Origin: an uncultured Clostridia bacterium
GTDB lineage: Bacteria; Bacillota; Clostridia; Christensenellales; UBA1242
DNA length: 58,221 bases
Reading direction: 5' to 3'
Assembly (NCBI GenBank): GCA_949841045.1
Contig: CATKXS010000007.1
Location: 1-58,221, forward strand
The translations under genes were made by a program, and so were the position numbers. Below the pieces are notes generated by a model. It did not search any database and had not been told where the DNA came from. It was given only the letters and a program-made list of their open reading frames with translations. This document shows positions 6,472-15,561 of this stretch, in pieces (positions within the stretch are counted from its first letter, which is position 1; each line of letters starts with the position of its first letter).

Positions 6472-8589
6472 TTAATCCAGGAACTTCAATTTATATCCGC
6501 CACCAGATTTAAACTTGAACATAAGATTGCCCTCTTTCTGATAACTATAATCACCGCCGCTTTTTAGCACTGTTGTTAGCACATAATCTTTGTTATCGAC
6601 CCCGCTATAATAATCGCCCGCGAAAACATAGTCTGGATTATAACGCTCTTGCACCTCGCTAGCAATATTATAACTTATTTCATCGTTTCCCGCAACAAAA
6701 ATCTTAATATTGTCCATTAAAACATAAAGTCCAACAACTTCGTCAGCATATTCCATATATTCAAAGACAAATTCACCAGCTTGCAAACGGTAGCCTGGCA
6801 AGACCTTTTTGACAATATCATTATTTGTCATTGACTGGTAAGTTATGAGAGTTTTTACACCAAGACTTGTCATATTTTCAACTTGATACTCGCTTGTCCT
6901 TCCATCAAGAGAAATGCCCATTTCAAAACTGCCAGTATTATAGGCACTTTGATAACGTGGCAGATAGTAGTCATACCCTATCACCATTTTTTGACGCTGT
7001 GAATTTGTCAGCACCACTGAATATGTTGAACCAGAGCTTATAAACGCCGCACTCGGATAATTCTTTGATGGGATATGATAACAGCCAAGTGTTACTGCAA
7101 ACAAGAATGAACTTACTGCAATCATGGAAAACTTTTTGAGCGTACTTGTCATAACATAACCGCTCATAGCAAACATTACGATAAAGAGAATTACCACAAG
7201 GGCAAAGAATTGAGCGGAGACTGGCAGGGTTAAATTGGACCAATCAAAGAATATGACAATGCCATTTATGAGTTTAAACACTAAATCGGCAGGGAAAAGC
7301 AGAAATCCAAGAAATGGCATAAGAGCGCCAAGCATACTTACAACAAAAAGGTATGGATAAAGGACGCTAAAGATAGGCACTACAAGTAAATTAACAAGAA
7401 AACTTAAAAGATGAACACTTGAGCCAAAGTAAGCTAAAAATGGAAGCACGCCAAGTTGCGCCGAAATTGAAAGTGCGATAAGCCCCGCAATCTTCTTTGG
7501 CAAGAATTTTGATAAAAACTTTGTGAAAACTGGACAAATTGTCACGATTGAGAAAACGCAGAAGAAGGACATTAAAAAGCCTAAATCAAGTGGACTGAGT
7601 GGTTTTATAAGACAAATGATAAATCCTGCCAAACCTAAACTATTCAAACTGTCATAATTTCGCATAAGAAGCCGAGACAGCATAAGGACAATTGCCATTA
7701 GCCCCGCTCGCATGACGGACGGTGCAAAACCGCATAGGTAAGCATAGAAAATTATCAATATTGTGGTCAGAACAAAGCGAACATATTTGTTGACCTTACA
7801 TTTTTTAAGTAGTCCATAGAATACCGCCACCAAAAATCCTATATGTAAACCACTTACGGTGAGAACATGAATTATGCCAGAATTTCGATATGCACTTACA
7901 ATTTCTGTGTCTATCTCATTTTTATCACCAAAGAGAACAGCGTAAGCAATCCCAGCATTTTTCTCCGACATATTTTCGTAGAGTAGATTTTTAACCGACA
8001 ACCTCACCTTCTCATCAAACTTGACATAGCCACCTTTAACTTCAATATCTGCAAGCTTAACCGAGGCATTGTATCTCGCCCCACTTCTATAAAAGGAAGA
8101 GTTAAAACTCTTGAATGTAAAGGGTTTAATATTTGTAAGTTCGGCAGTAAATGAAATCACCTCACCCACTTTTGGCGTTGACAAACCTTGAATATAGAGA
8201 TTTATTTTACTTTCTGCTCGGCCATTGACCTTGACATTGTCAAGAAGAATGGTATTACCGTATCTTCCCTCTTTTATATCGTCACTGACTCGCCCCTCAA
8301 CTTGTACGGCTTCGGTATAAACCCGCTTATCAAAAGACAGCGCGCCAAGATAATAAAAACCGTTTCCAACAAAAAATAAACACAGCATAACTACAAGAGG
8401 TACAAATCTTTTGCTTAAACACATTATGATAATCACTGCAAGAATTACCGCAATCGTCGTCAAAATGTACTCAATGTTCCCTCTGTAAAGCTGTCTTGAA
8501 ACAATTATTCCAAACATAAACGCCAAAAACGGAAAGAATATGTAACGAAAATGAATGGTCTTTTCCCTTTTAGCTTCAGAATTTTCCAT
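6472..8589 (-). CDS. comEC: ComEC/Rec2-family membrane channel protein, degenerate C-terminal domain
   Basis: ComEC forms the inner-membrane DNA-uptake channel in transformation. The 705-aa protein has an N-terminal hydrophobic DUF4131-like part, then the competence domain with the signature GIIHVLTVSGLHIGFLVAVFYGL near residue 240 and about ten membrane segments (CGFAPSVMRAGLMA; LGFLMSFFCVFSIV). The soluble C-terminus (from ~515) sits where the metallo-beta-lactamase domain should be but lacks HxHxDH (SLGVKTLITYQSMTNND stands in its place). Either this domain has lost its nuclease function or the protein has another job. A TAATAT box 9 nt before the ATG, with TAGACA 17 nt further up and no SD, suggests a very short leader. 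Confidence 0.85.
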   Translation of the reverse strand: MENSEAKREKTIHFRYIFFPFLAFMFGIIVSRQLYRGNIEYILTTIAVILAVIIIMCLSKRFVPLVVMLCLFFVGNGFYYLGALSFDKRVYTEAVQVEGRVSDDIKEGRYGNTILLDNVKVNGRAESKINLYIQGLSTPKVGEVISFTAELTNIKPFTFKSFNSSFYRSGARYNASVKLADIEVKGGYVKFDEKVRLSVKNLLYENMSEKNAGIAYAVLFGDKNEIDTEIVSAYRNSGIIHVLTVSGLHIGFLVAVFYGLLKKCKVNKYVRFVLTTILIIFYAYLCGFAPSVMRAGLMAIVLMLSRLLMRNYDSLNSLGLAGFIICLIKPLSPLDLGFLMSFFCVFSIVTICPVFTKFLSKFLPKKIAGLIALSISAQLGVLPFLAYFGSSVHLLSFLVNLLVVPIFSVLYPYLFVVSMLGALMPFLGFLLFPADLVFKLINGIVIFFDWSNLTLPVSAQFFALVVILFIVMFAMSGYVMTSTLKKFSMIAVSSFLFAVTLGCYHIPSKNYPSAAFISSGSTYSVVLTNSQRQKMVIGYDYYLPRYQSAYNTGSFEMGISLDGRTSEYQVENMTSLGVKTLITYQSMTNNDIVKKVLPGYRLQAGEFVFEYMEYADEVVGLYVLMDNIKIFVAGNDEISYNIASEVQERYNPDYVFAGDYYSGVDNKDYVLTTVLKSGGDYSYQKEGNLMFKFKSGGGYKLKFLD

Positions 8590-9032
8590 ATATCTAAAAT
8601 ATTACATTTTTCGCGCCTATTTGTCTACTTATTTTTGTAAAAAAATAAAAAAATATTTACATAATATGCCATATGTCTTGACTGTTATTTCATAAAAGTT
8701 AAGCCTAGCTTTAACTTTAAAACGTACTTAACACTGCATCAATTACGTTTTATCATTATTTATTTTTTGTCATTATTTTCGTTTTATCATTATTTTCGTT
8801 TTATCATTATTTTCGTTTTATCATTATTTTCGTTTTATCATTATTTTCGTTTTATCTTCGCTCCGCTCGCACCCCTCGCCCTACCCTTGACAGGGCGAGT
8901 GACGCTCGCTCGTCCAACAAACCAGCCCCACCTTACAATAATCAAACCTAATTTTTACCCAATTTAAGAAGCTAAACTTAATAACACTTAAAATTTTCTA
9001 AATATTTTTTTATTATATTTTTAATTTATATA
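8590..9032. other. Non-coding gap of ~440 bp before the lipoprotein promoter
   Basis: Very AT-rich. It holds an imperfect hairpin (GTTAAGC-CTA-GCTTTAAC near 8699), the 17-bp tandem repeat at 8746-8856 and a GC-rich hairpin (CTCGCCCT...AGGGCGAG, about 8876-8900). Reading frames here only translate the tandem repeat and I do not count them as genes. Confidence 0.6.
8746..8856. repeat. 17-bp tandem repeat
   Basis: Unit CGTTTTATCATTATTTT. Perfect copies start at 8780, 8797, 8814 and 8831, with partial or degenerate copies at 8746 and 8848. Confidence 0.9.
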
Positions 9033-9061
9033 TTGATTTTCTAAATTTCTTATGCTATACT
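9033..9061 (+). promoter_or_regulatory. Promoter of the first lipoprotein gene
   Basis: TTGATT (9033-9038), a 17-nt spacer, TATACT (9056-9061). The SD AAGGAGG lies at 9078-9084 and the ATG at 9094. Confidence 0.75.
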
Positions 9062-9093
9062 GAAAAAAAATAATTCCAAGGAGGATACTTTCC

Positions 9094-10620
9094 ATGAAAA
9101 AAACTGAAGGTACATTAAAATCAAAAAAACCAAGAGCACTTCTTAAAAAATTAGGTGCTTTTCTCGCTATCGCTGGAATCGGCGTTGCATCTGCTTTAGG
9201 CTTTGTTGGTTGCGTAGACAGCTCATCACCTACACCAACCCCTACTCCAACACCAGGTCCAGGACCAGTAGTGCCACCTGTTACAATCACTATGACTTTT
9301 GATGACTTTATCAATGACCACTCTTCTGATGCAGTAAGATTCTTTGAAGATAACATCAGACCAGCCGTTGTTGAAAACAAAGATGTTAAAGCTGAAAACT
9401 GGCACCTTAACGATAAGGACGGAGATAATAAAGTTGAAAGCGCAAGCATGAGCTTTGTTTACAGCCTTAACGACACTGAACGCGCAGTTCAAGTTGCAAA
9501 CGTAACATTTAACCCAGTTGATGTTCAAGATATTGTTGACGGAAAAGTAACTTCAGTAAACACAACCGTTTCACGTGAAGATGTATTCACCTTTGACGCA
9601 AAAGTTAACTATCAAAATCAAGACCTCGCCACTGCACTCTATAATGCAGCAAATATCAACTCTGACACAAAATTATTCCAAGATACTGGTATCGGCAATA
9701 GTATTAGACAATTTATAGTTTTAGATATGTCTGATACAGACATTAAATTAAGTTATGTTGCCTCAAATGCTGGCGACGGTTCAATAGACGCTTTCCTTGA
9801 GAATCTTGCCAAAAACCCTATGGTTGCAACAAAATCTGAAACAAAGCTTGATGGCGCTACACTCTATAGCACAGGTTATACTCTTGAAAAGTTTGAAGAG
9901 ACTGAAAAACCAGGTCCAGGACCAGAAATCCCACCAGAAACAAATATAACAAATGCCGAAATCATCTCAGCTCTTGAAGAAAACTGCATTGATGGAATTG
10001 TTGATGCAACATTCATTGGTGGTTTAAAACAAAATAAGGAAAAAATAACTGACGGAACTTGGTATTTAACTACAAACACAGACGGAAATATAACAAAAGC
10101 AGAATACGCTTATACTTACCAATTGAGCAGTGATTCTTCATATTATGTAATCACCGAAGTAAACTTTAGTAGTCCTTTAACTGCTGATAATATTAAAGAT
10201 GGCGATATAAATGGAATTGCTAATAATACTTATACATCTAAAGGATATAAACTTTCTATTCAAGACACTAATGCAGAACTTACACAAGCAATCTGCGACA
10301 AAGCTTTTGGCGAAAGCAACACTGCAACTAGATATATTATTGAAGGAGTTGATGGAAATGATTCTCAATTGGGAATTACTCATTCTTTCACAGTTATTCA
10401 AATTGAAGACGGCAATGTAAAAGAAGCAACTATTATTATTAAAAATGATAGTGCCGGTTATGTTGCAAATATAAACAACGGAAAGCATAAAGACGTAACT
10501 TATGGCAAATCTTATGAACTTTCTGGAGAAAAAGTGTCAGTAGAAGCAAATGATAATACTCAAGAATCAAATTATCGTTATGCTGTTGAATTTGGTGATG
10601 ATGAATTATATTATCTTTAA
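9094..10620 (+). CDS. Secreted lipoprotein with duplicated domain
   Basis: 508 aa. A basic N-terminus, a hydrophobic stretch and FVGC (Cys ~41) form a lipoprotein signal. A Pro/Thr linker (TPTPTPTPGPGP) follows, then two related ~200-aa domains separated by a second PGPGPEIPPE linker. Both contain a helix, NWHL/TWYL followed by DGDNKVESA or DGNITKAE, a YSLN/YQLS strand, and then V(T/S)FNP or VNFSSP with I-x-DGxxxxxxN-T. This points to an internal duplication. I do not recognise the family. It is probably anchored outside the membrane; substrate unknown. Its own promoter and terminator make it a single-gene unit. Confidence 0.85.
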   Translation: MKKTEGTLKSKKPRALLKKLGAFLAIAGIGVASALGFVGCVDSSSPTPTPTPTPGPGPVVPPVTITMTFDDFINDHSSDAVRFFEDNIRPAVVENKDVKAENWHLNDKDGDNKVESASMSFVYSLNDTERAVQVANVTFNPVDVQDIVDGKVTSVNTTVSREDVFTFDAKVNYQNQDLATALYNAANINSDTKLFQDTGIGNSIRQFIVLDMSDTDIKLSYVASNAGDGSIDAFLENLAKNPMVATKSETKLDGATLYSTGYTLEKFEETEKPGPGPEIPPETNITNAEIISALEENCIDGIVDATFIGGLKQNKEKITDGTWYLTTNTDGNITKAEYAYTYQLSSDSSYYVITEVNFSSPLTADNIKDGDINGIANNTYTSKGYKLSIQDTNAELTQAICDKAFGESNTATRYIIEGVDGNDSQLGITHSFTVIQIEDGNVKEATIIIKNDSAGYVANINNGKHKDVTYGKSYELSGEKVSVEANDNTQESNYRYAVEFGDDELYYL

Positions 10621-10621
10621 T

Positions 10622-10651
10622 AAAAAAATGACCATTACGGTCATTTTTTTT
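10622..10651 (+). terminator. Terminator of the first lipoprotein gene
   Basis: AAAATGACC-ATTAC-GGTCATTTT followed by a T-run, directly behind the stop codon. Confidence 0.9.
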
Positions 10652-10680
10652 GTGTTTAAAACAAATCTTTTTATTTTAAG

Positions 10681-10709
10681 TTGATTTTTATATAAAAAAA
10701 GGTTAAAAT
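10681..10709 (+). promoter_or_regulatory. Promoter of the second lipoprotein gene
   Basis: TTGATT (10681-10686), a 17-nt spacer, TAAAAT (10704-10709). The SD (AAAGGAGG) lies just before the ATG at 10751. Confidence 0.55.
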
Positions 10710-10750
10710 AAATTATATTAAATATATAAATGAAATAAAAGGAGGAAGAA

Positions 10751-12754
10751 ATGAAGCGAAAACTTTCACGTATTCTTGCTTGTATGATGATATGTCTTGT
10801 CACAATTCTTTTTGTCGGTTGTGGAATTAGTCGAGATGAATTTGAAGATGGAGACGGAGTTGGCGAAAACTCCATAATTGAAATGTTTGGCACAAAAGTT
10901 CTTTACCGCCCTGACAACTACGACTATGATGCAGGTTCTGGTGCCGAGGAAGGCAAAAAAAATAATTACTATGGTAAATATGCATACCTAATATTGGCAG
11001 ATTTATATAGCCTCTATGGCATTACTTACACAGAAGAGGAAGGACAAAGAGATATATATTTCCCTAAGGAAAAATTCCATGACAAAGACAATGTCGGAAT
11101 TTATTCTAATCAAGAAGAATACATTAAGGAAACCTCAGACGGCAAAACTTACTACTATTTACCTTACCTGTATGATAGCATTCGTTATCAAGTAAATACA
11201 ATAGGTATGGTTGATGACGACTATTATGTGCTTGGCGCGGACACGAGCAAGGCTTGGAATTGGTCTTTTGAATATACAAATCCTGACGCTTATATTTATA
11301 CTAATTATATATTAAATTCGAACAATAATGTTTATACAAAACAAAAAACTAATAAAATAAATGATTATTTAAATAATTTAAGCAATTATTATAATATACC
11401 TGACTTAGTAATAGAGCCTTATCAAAACGCCTTTCTTGGTGATGGTGCTGATGTTGATAACGAAGATACTTACTCTCCTTTTGTAAAAGCTCTTGAATAT
11501 GTAGTTTATAGTTATGCTCTTGACCTTGAGCCTCGTCAAATCACTGTTGACAAAACAAAGTCATCTAATGGTTACCCTTACACAGTAAATATTCTTGGAT
11601 ACACTGACGTTGATGAGGCGCTAGAAGATATACAAGCACTCTTTAAACAATTAGGTTCATATGTTGGACTCATGCAAAGACAGATTACAAAAATTTCCAA
11701 CTATATAAAGACAAATGTTATCGGCGGAGACCTTGAAGAAAAAGGTGGGCTCACAATCTATGATAATATTACAGAGATAGTTGACGGAGACGGCAATGTA
11801 ATAGGCTATGATTTTGACATAAGAAATTCAAGCACAAATGATATAAGACATTACGACAGAGTTGTAGACGAAGTAGTAAAAAATGTTTGTGAAAACGTTC
11901 CTATCGGAAAAGACGGCGACAATGACGTCACTGTTGATGACAGATTCCTGGCCTCAGAAATTGTAGAATATGCAGGCTCAACCTTCATGCAAGCTGATGA
12001 CTCATACTTCCCTGCTCCTGGTGAAGTGAGCGGAGACGCACCTTACATGCTTCCACTTGAATATCAATCTGCGGTAATTATGCTCAGTAAGCCAACAATT
12101 CTTTCTGAGGTTCGGGTTGCTCTCAAATATGATGCCGACCTTGACGGAACAGAAGAAGGCATTTACGACGAAAACAAATTTATCGACATAATTGTCGAGC
12201 TTAATTATTACAACAATGAAGCAAATAGATTTATTAACCTTGCATCTCAGCAAGCCCGCGTTTACGATGGACCTTACGATTGGAACGTTAAATCTGACCA
12301 CCCAGACACATTAGGCTTCCTCCCTGATGACCATGGTCTAGTAAGGCTTTCAATAGACGATAACCTACTTGGTGATTTGGTTGTTGAAGGCTCATCAAAC
12401 ACAGGTGTAAAAATTGGTGCATTCAAGCCTGATATTGGCGACGGTATATTAAAAACAGATGTAGGCCGAAACAATTACAACGGAAGCCCAATTGTTTCAG
12501 AAGACCCACTTGTTCTTGTTGGAACAACAGATGTAAGAAAATATTATTCAATCATTGAGCCATCTGACAACGAACTTCCAAGCAGTGACTATACCTACAC
12601 TACTGGCAGACTTAACAACAAAATGTTTGCAGGTTCAAATGGTTGCGATTATCTTGAAATAACTTACAAAGTTCTAAAGAAGACTGGTGACACAAAGACA
12701 AATTACAAGTTCTATACAAGTCTTGCATATGTTTTCAACACCGACCCAAAGTAA
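10751..12754 (+). CDS. Secreted lipoprotein, unknown function
   Basis: 667 aa with a clear lipoprotein signal (MKRKLSRILACMMICLVTILFVGCG; Cys 24). The mature part is acidic and Tyr/Asp/Asn-rich with no motif I recognise. A section near residues 280-330 (DVDEALEDIQALFKQLGSYVGLMQRQITKISNYIKTNVIGG) is predicted helical, with beta-rich sequence behind it. Codon use matches its neighbours, so I see no sign of recent transfer. It may assemble or work with the lipoprotein upstream (same strand, similar signals), but that is only inferred from adjacency. It lies next to the 3' end of a phage cassette on the opposite strand. Confidence 0.8.
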   Translation: MKRKLSRILACMMICLVTILFVGCGISRDEFEDGDGVGENSIIEMFGTKVLYRPDNYDYDAGSGAEEGKKNNYYGKYAYLILADLYSLYGITYTEEEGQRDIYFPKEKFHDKDNVGIYSNQEEYIKETSDGKTYYYLPYLYDSIRYQVNTIGMVDDDYYVLGADTSKAWNWSFEYTNPDAYIYTNYILNSNNNVYTKQKTNKINDYLNNLSNYYNIPDLVIEPYQNAFLGDGADVDNEDTYSPFVKALEYVVYSYALDLEPRQITVDKTKSSNGYPYTVNILGYTDVDEALEDIQALFKQLGSYVGLMQRQITKISNYIKTNVIGGDLEEKGGLTIYDNITEIVDGDGNVIGYDFDIRNSSTNDIRHYDRVVDEVVKNVCENVPIGKDGDNDVTVDDRFLASEIVEYAGSTFMQADDSYFPAPGEVSGDAPYMLPLEYQSAVIMLSKPTILSEVRVALKYDADLDGTEEGIYDENKFIDIIVELNYYNNEANRFINLASQQARVYDGPYDWNVKSDHPDTLGFLPDDHGLVRLSIDDNLLGDLVVEGSSNTGVKIGAFKPDIGDGILKTDVGRNNYNGSPIVSEDPLVLVGTTDVRKYYSIIEPSDNELPSSDYTYTTGRLNNKMFAGSNGCDYLEITYKVLKKTGDTKTNYKFYTSLAYVFNTDPK

Positions 12755-12787
12755 AATCTTTAAGTTAATCATAAAATTTAACAACAA

Positions 12788-12893
12788 GCGGATAATCCCA
12801 AAATATGATAATCCACTAAAAAAGAAGGCGGATAAACCGCAAAAGAAAGTGGATAATCCACAAAAAAAACACCCCAAAAGGGGTGCTTTTTTT
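12788..12893. terminator. Array of hairpins ending in a strong terminator
   Basis: GCGGATAATCCC, GCGGATAAACCGC (12828-12840), GTGGATAATCCAC (12849-12861) and CACCCCAAAAGGGGTG (12870-12885) plus a T-run follow one another. The last, with an A-run before and a T-run after it, should stop transcription from both sides. Confidence 0.75.
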
Positions 12894-13203
12894 AGTCCTT
12901 GTCAATTTTTTCATCATTATCAATTTTAGCATCTTTACTAAGTAACTCTTCTTTCTTGAGCTTATCTTCTTCGCTTTCATCATTTTTTTCGATGTCAGTT
13001 TTGTCATTTTCTTCTTTATTCTCATCTTTTTTTGGCATTATGACCACTCCAAGTACGACGAGCAGTCCCGCAAAGGCCATAATAATTTCAGTAATAAGTT
13101 CGTTATCAACTGAAAATCCAACATATTTGCCAATACTTGCAAGAAGCATAGTCAAAGCACCAGCAAGCGCAGTCCAAAAACCGTATGACCTAAATCTCTT
13201 CAT
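12892..13203 (-). CDS. Phage holin (phi-LC3-like)
   Basis: 103 aa from the ATG at 13203. Two hydrophobic helices (SYGFWTALAGALTMLLASIGKYVGF; EIIMAFAGLLVVLGVVIM) are followed by a long charged Glu/Lys/Asp tail, typical of small phage holins, which make membrane holes for lysin release. I chose this start because AAAGGA lies 9 nt upstream; an in-frame ATG at 13212 directly abuts that SD. The tail is longer than in most relatives. It overlaps the BhlA-like gene and is the last gene of the phage cassette. No lysin gene follows. Confidence 0.75.
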   Translation of the reverse strand: MKRFRSYGFWTALAGALTMLLASIGKYVGFSVDNELITEIIMAFAGLLVVLGVVIMPKKDENKEENDKTDIEKNDESEEDKLKKEELLSKDAKIDNDEKIDKD

Positions 13204-13420
13204 AATCGTCATTCCTTTCAAGATAGTTTTTGAGCTGAGCGACCTCCTCTTTAACCTCTTCAATAGCGGTTAAATGTTTAGCAAGCTCATCAATGGTTTT
13301 TCTATAAGCGTTTTCTCTCTTTTGACTGTCTTTGAGCTGATAAAACAAAAGATAAACAAAAAGTACAGCAAAAATGCCATTGCTGACAATAATTTTAACA
13401 AGTTCTGACCAGAAATCCAT
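13190..13420 (-). CDS. BhlA/UviB-family holin-like protein
   Basis: 76 aa: one N-terminal membrane helix (LVKIIVSNGIFAVLFVYLLFYQL), then a charged coiled coil (KDSQKRENAYRKTIDELAKHL). This is the standard pattern of BhlA/UviB proteins encoded next to holins and lysins in Firmicutes phages and bacteriocin loci. It overlaps the following holin by 14 bp. Proposed role: membrane permeabilisation or holin partner. Confidence 0.8.
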   Translation of the reverse strand: MDFWSELVKIIVSNGIFAVLFVYLLFYQLKDSQKRENAYRKTIDELAKHLTAIEEVKEEVAQLKNYLERNDDYEEI

Positions 13421-13422
13421 AT

Positions 13423-13533
13423 TTAATTCCTCCCCATTCTAGCAATCATTTTGTGCAAAAGGGCCTCTTCAATCAAAGCCTCTCTTCTGCGCATTTTTTC
13501 AATATGATTTCTGAGCTGTCTATTTTTAGCCAC
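13423..13533 (-). CDS. Small phage protein, 36 aa
   Basis: GTG start overlapping the stop of the upstream gene (TGTGGCTAA). The product MAKNRQLRNHIEKMRRREAL... is Arg/Lys-rich and helical, ending ALLHKMIARMGRN. Its stop is followed 2 nt later by the ATG of the BhlA-like gene, and it supplies that gene's SD (GGGAGG). The tight fit suggests it is real, but I know no homologue. Confidence 0.5.
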   Translation of the reverse strand: MAKNRQLRNHIEKMRRREALIEEALLHKMIARMGRN

Positions 13534-15019
13534 AACTTACCGTCAAGACGAAATTGCTTATATAAACATTTTCGTTTTGCTCGCATTCAATTTTTACAGT
13601 AAACTGATTACCGAGTACATTTGCTTTCACCTTTTGTACGCTATCTTTGCCCTTAACAATAAAAGATTTTGTCTGCTTTTCGCTTATAAAAGTGACCTTG
13701 CAATCTGTTTGAGATTTAATATTAAAAGACTTTACTCTTTTAAGCTTTCCGCTATAACCAAAATCGGTTTTTCCACTTTCCCAACTACCTTTTTGATTCT
13801 TGCCAAACAATTCACCGTCAGTTGTAAGTTCGCCAATTTTACCTTTATTTTGATTATAAAAGCATGCAACAAGCTTGGATTTATATCTATTTGTTAAAGC
13901 CAAAAGTTTGTTTATATCAACCCCACGCATAATATCAACGTGACCTGTTAAAGTGTCAAGAATTAAAAGCATGTTGTTTTTAAATCCATAACCCTCACAG
14001 CCAATTAGCTGTCCATCATTAAAATTGCCCCGACAAGCAAGATAATATTTCCCGTCAAAGCATTCACCATACGCGTATCTATTGTCGCAACCTTTCAAAA
14101 GATTCAAACAGTCAAGTTCAACAGTTTTGATTGAAGAACCATTAAAAACGTTAATCTTACTACCTTCAAGGAAGTAAATCTTATCGCCAGTCTCGGCTAT
14201 TGTGTTTGGATTAATATAACTATCCGCTTGATATAAATGACTAATTTCAAACAAATCATCTTTACCATATTCTGACACCTTTGTAATGCCAAAATCGCGA
14301 AAGAGATAAAGATAATCGTTAAAAGAAATAATCTTGTTTAAATCGCCTCTTGGGTCGCCAAAGTCAAGGTCTTTGGTCTTTTCATCTTCCCAAATAAGCA
14401 CATCTGGATTTTCGTTGTAAATGAGACTACCTCTCGCCTTTGCTGTAATTGCAAAAAGTTTTCCATAATGACTGCAACAAGATATAATATTTGGAGCATT
14501 ATCACTTGTTTCGCGATAACTTCCTGTCACAACCATTAAATTTCCACCTTCACCCGACAAAAGTAGTGCGTCTTGCGAATCTTTTCTATAATATGTCGCA
14601 TAAGGAGTTGCAGTATAATTTGTTGGAATAAAAAATGTAGATATTCTGGTATTAAATATATTATCATAGCAAAGTTGTTGCAGGTCATTGAAGTAGAAAA
14701 GATAATAATTGTTTTTATCAGCGCCTTCATCGTACCATTTAAGCTTCCACAACGCCCGAACCTCATTTCCTTTTATAGGAATAATAACATCATTTCTAAT
14801 ATCTTCTGTTGAAACTGGCATAGCAAGAGTTTTAAATCCATAGCCCGTTTTAAGCGTACCATCAGCAGAAATAAAATTGTAAACCATTCTTGGCTGACCA
14901 ACCTTAAGTTTAGTTTTATCATCTTCAAGGTTTTGCGTACAGGCAAACATATCAAATTCAAATTCTTTTTCGACTCCTTTTTTGACAGACAAAGCCTTTT
15001 TGTTGAACATTAAATCCAC
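13526..15019 (-). CDS. Phage tail-hub/DNA-stabilisation-like protein, beta-propeller-like
   Basis: 497 aa, rich in short beta repeats (NNYYLFYFNDLQQL; DALLLSGEGGNLMVVTG; GDKIYFLEGSKINVFNG; GKYYLACRGNFNDG; NNMLLILDTLTGHVDIM). The blade-like repeats and the position right after a gp4-like connector resemble P22 gp10, which closes the head after packaging. The assignment rests on gene order and fold pattern, not on a motif. It ends in a beta-sandwich-like domain (KSFIVKGKDSVQKVKANVLGNQFTVKIECE). It overlaps its neighbours at both ends (10 bp upstream, 8 bp downstream), as in a compact phage operon. Confidence 0.6.
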   Translation of the reverse strand: MDLMFNKKALSVKKGVEKEFEFDMFACTQNLEDDKTKLKVGQPRMVYNFISADGTLKTGYGFKTLAMPVSTEDIRNDVIIPIKGNEVRALWKLKWYDEGADKNNYYLFYFNDLQQLCYDNIFNTRISTFFIPTNYTATPYATYYRKDSQDALLLSGEGGNLMVVTGSYRETSDNAPNIISCCSHYGKLFAITAKARGSLIYNENPDVLIWEDEKTKDLDFGDPRGDLNKIISFNDYLYLFRDFGITKVSEYGKDDLFEISHLYQADSYINPNTIAETGDKIYFLEGSKINVFNGSSIKTVELDCLNLLKGCDNRYAYGECFDGKYYLACRGNFNDGQLIGCEGYGFKNNMLLILDTLTGHVDIMRGVDINKLLALTNRYKSKLVACFYNQNKGKIGELTTDGELFGKNQKGSWESGKTDFGYSGKLKRVKSFNIKSQTDCKVTFISEKQTKSFIVKGKDSVQKVKANVLGNQFTVKIECEQNENVYISNFVLTVSCG

Positions 15020-15561
15020 CTCCTACGAGGCAAAACTGTTTCCCCTTTCTTTCTTGCAAAGTTCTCAATGCTTGCTAAAAAACGTTCATCCCAAACTTTG
15101 GCATCTTCATAAAGAGTTTGAAGAAAATAATATTCTCTCACTACCGCATAAGCATAAACTCTTGCTGGCAATGAGGTTGAAAACTCATCGTCAATTGTAA
15201 GCTCATTAGGCAAAGAATTGTACCAAATTTCAACTTCATATTCACTTGTCATTATATAGTTTTCAAACTTGTCATACTTAATATTGTCGCCAAGCACATC
15301 TTTAACAGCTATTATATGACTAATTTTTGCCTTTAAAAAGTCAAGTTTTACTCTTCCATTTTCAGTTTTTACTCGCTCAACATTTAACACAGGCAAATAT
15401 TCGCTCACAATCTCTTCATGAACAAGGTTGAAGCATTTGATAAGCCTCTCGAGATTATTTTGCATTTCCTCTGTCAGTTCTCCTTCTTGCAAAAGTGCTT
15501 TAGATAACTCATCATTTTCTGTAAAATCGCAAGCCTTAATAATAATTTCTTTTACTTGCAT
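15010..15561 (-). CDS. Phage head-tail connector (gp4-like adaptor)
   Basis: 183 aa, mostly helical, starting MQVKEIIIKACDF and containing PNELTIDDEFSTSLPARVYAYAVVREYYFLQTLYEDAKVWDERF. The helical bundle with an (L/A)P-x-R-x-x-x-Y-(A/G)-V segment is typical of adaptor proteins that dock below the portal. It stands between a conserved 105-aa phage protein and the propeller-like gene, overlapping both. No catalytic residues are expected. Confidence 0.6.
   Translation of the reverse strand: MQVKEIIIKACDFTENDELSKALLQEGELTEEMQNNLERLIKCFNLVHEEIVSEYLPVLNVERVKTENGRVKLDFLKAKISHIIAVKDVLGDNIKYDKFENYIMTSEYEVEIWYNSLPNELTIDDEFSTSLPARVYAYAVVREYYFLQTLYEDAKVWDERFLASIENFARKKGETVLPRRRWI

Noticed and set aside
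8876-8900. GC-rich hairpin near 8.9 kb as a terminator
   Set aside because: No T-run follows on either strand and no gene end is adjacent.
8767-8967. A 66-aa protein of FYHYFRF repeats
   Set aside because: It merely translates the 17-bp tandem repeat and has no SD.
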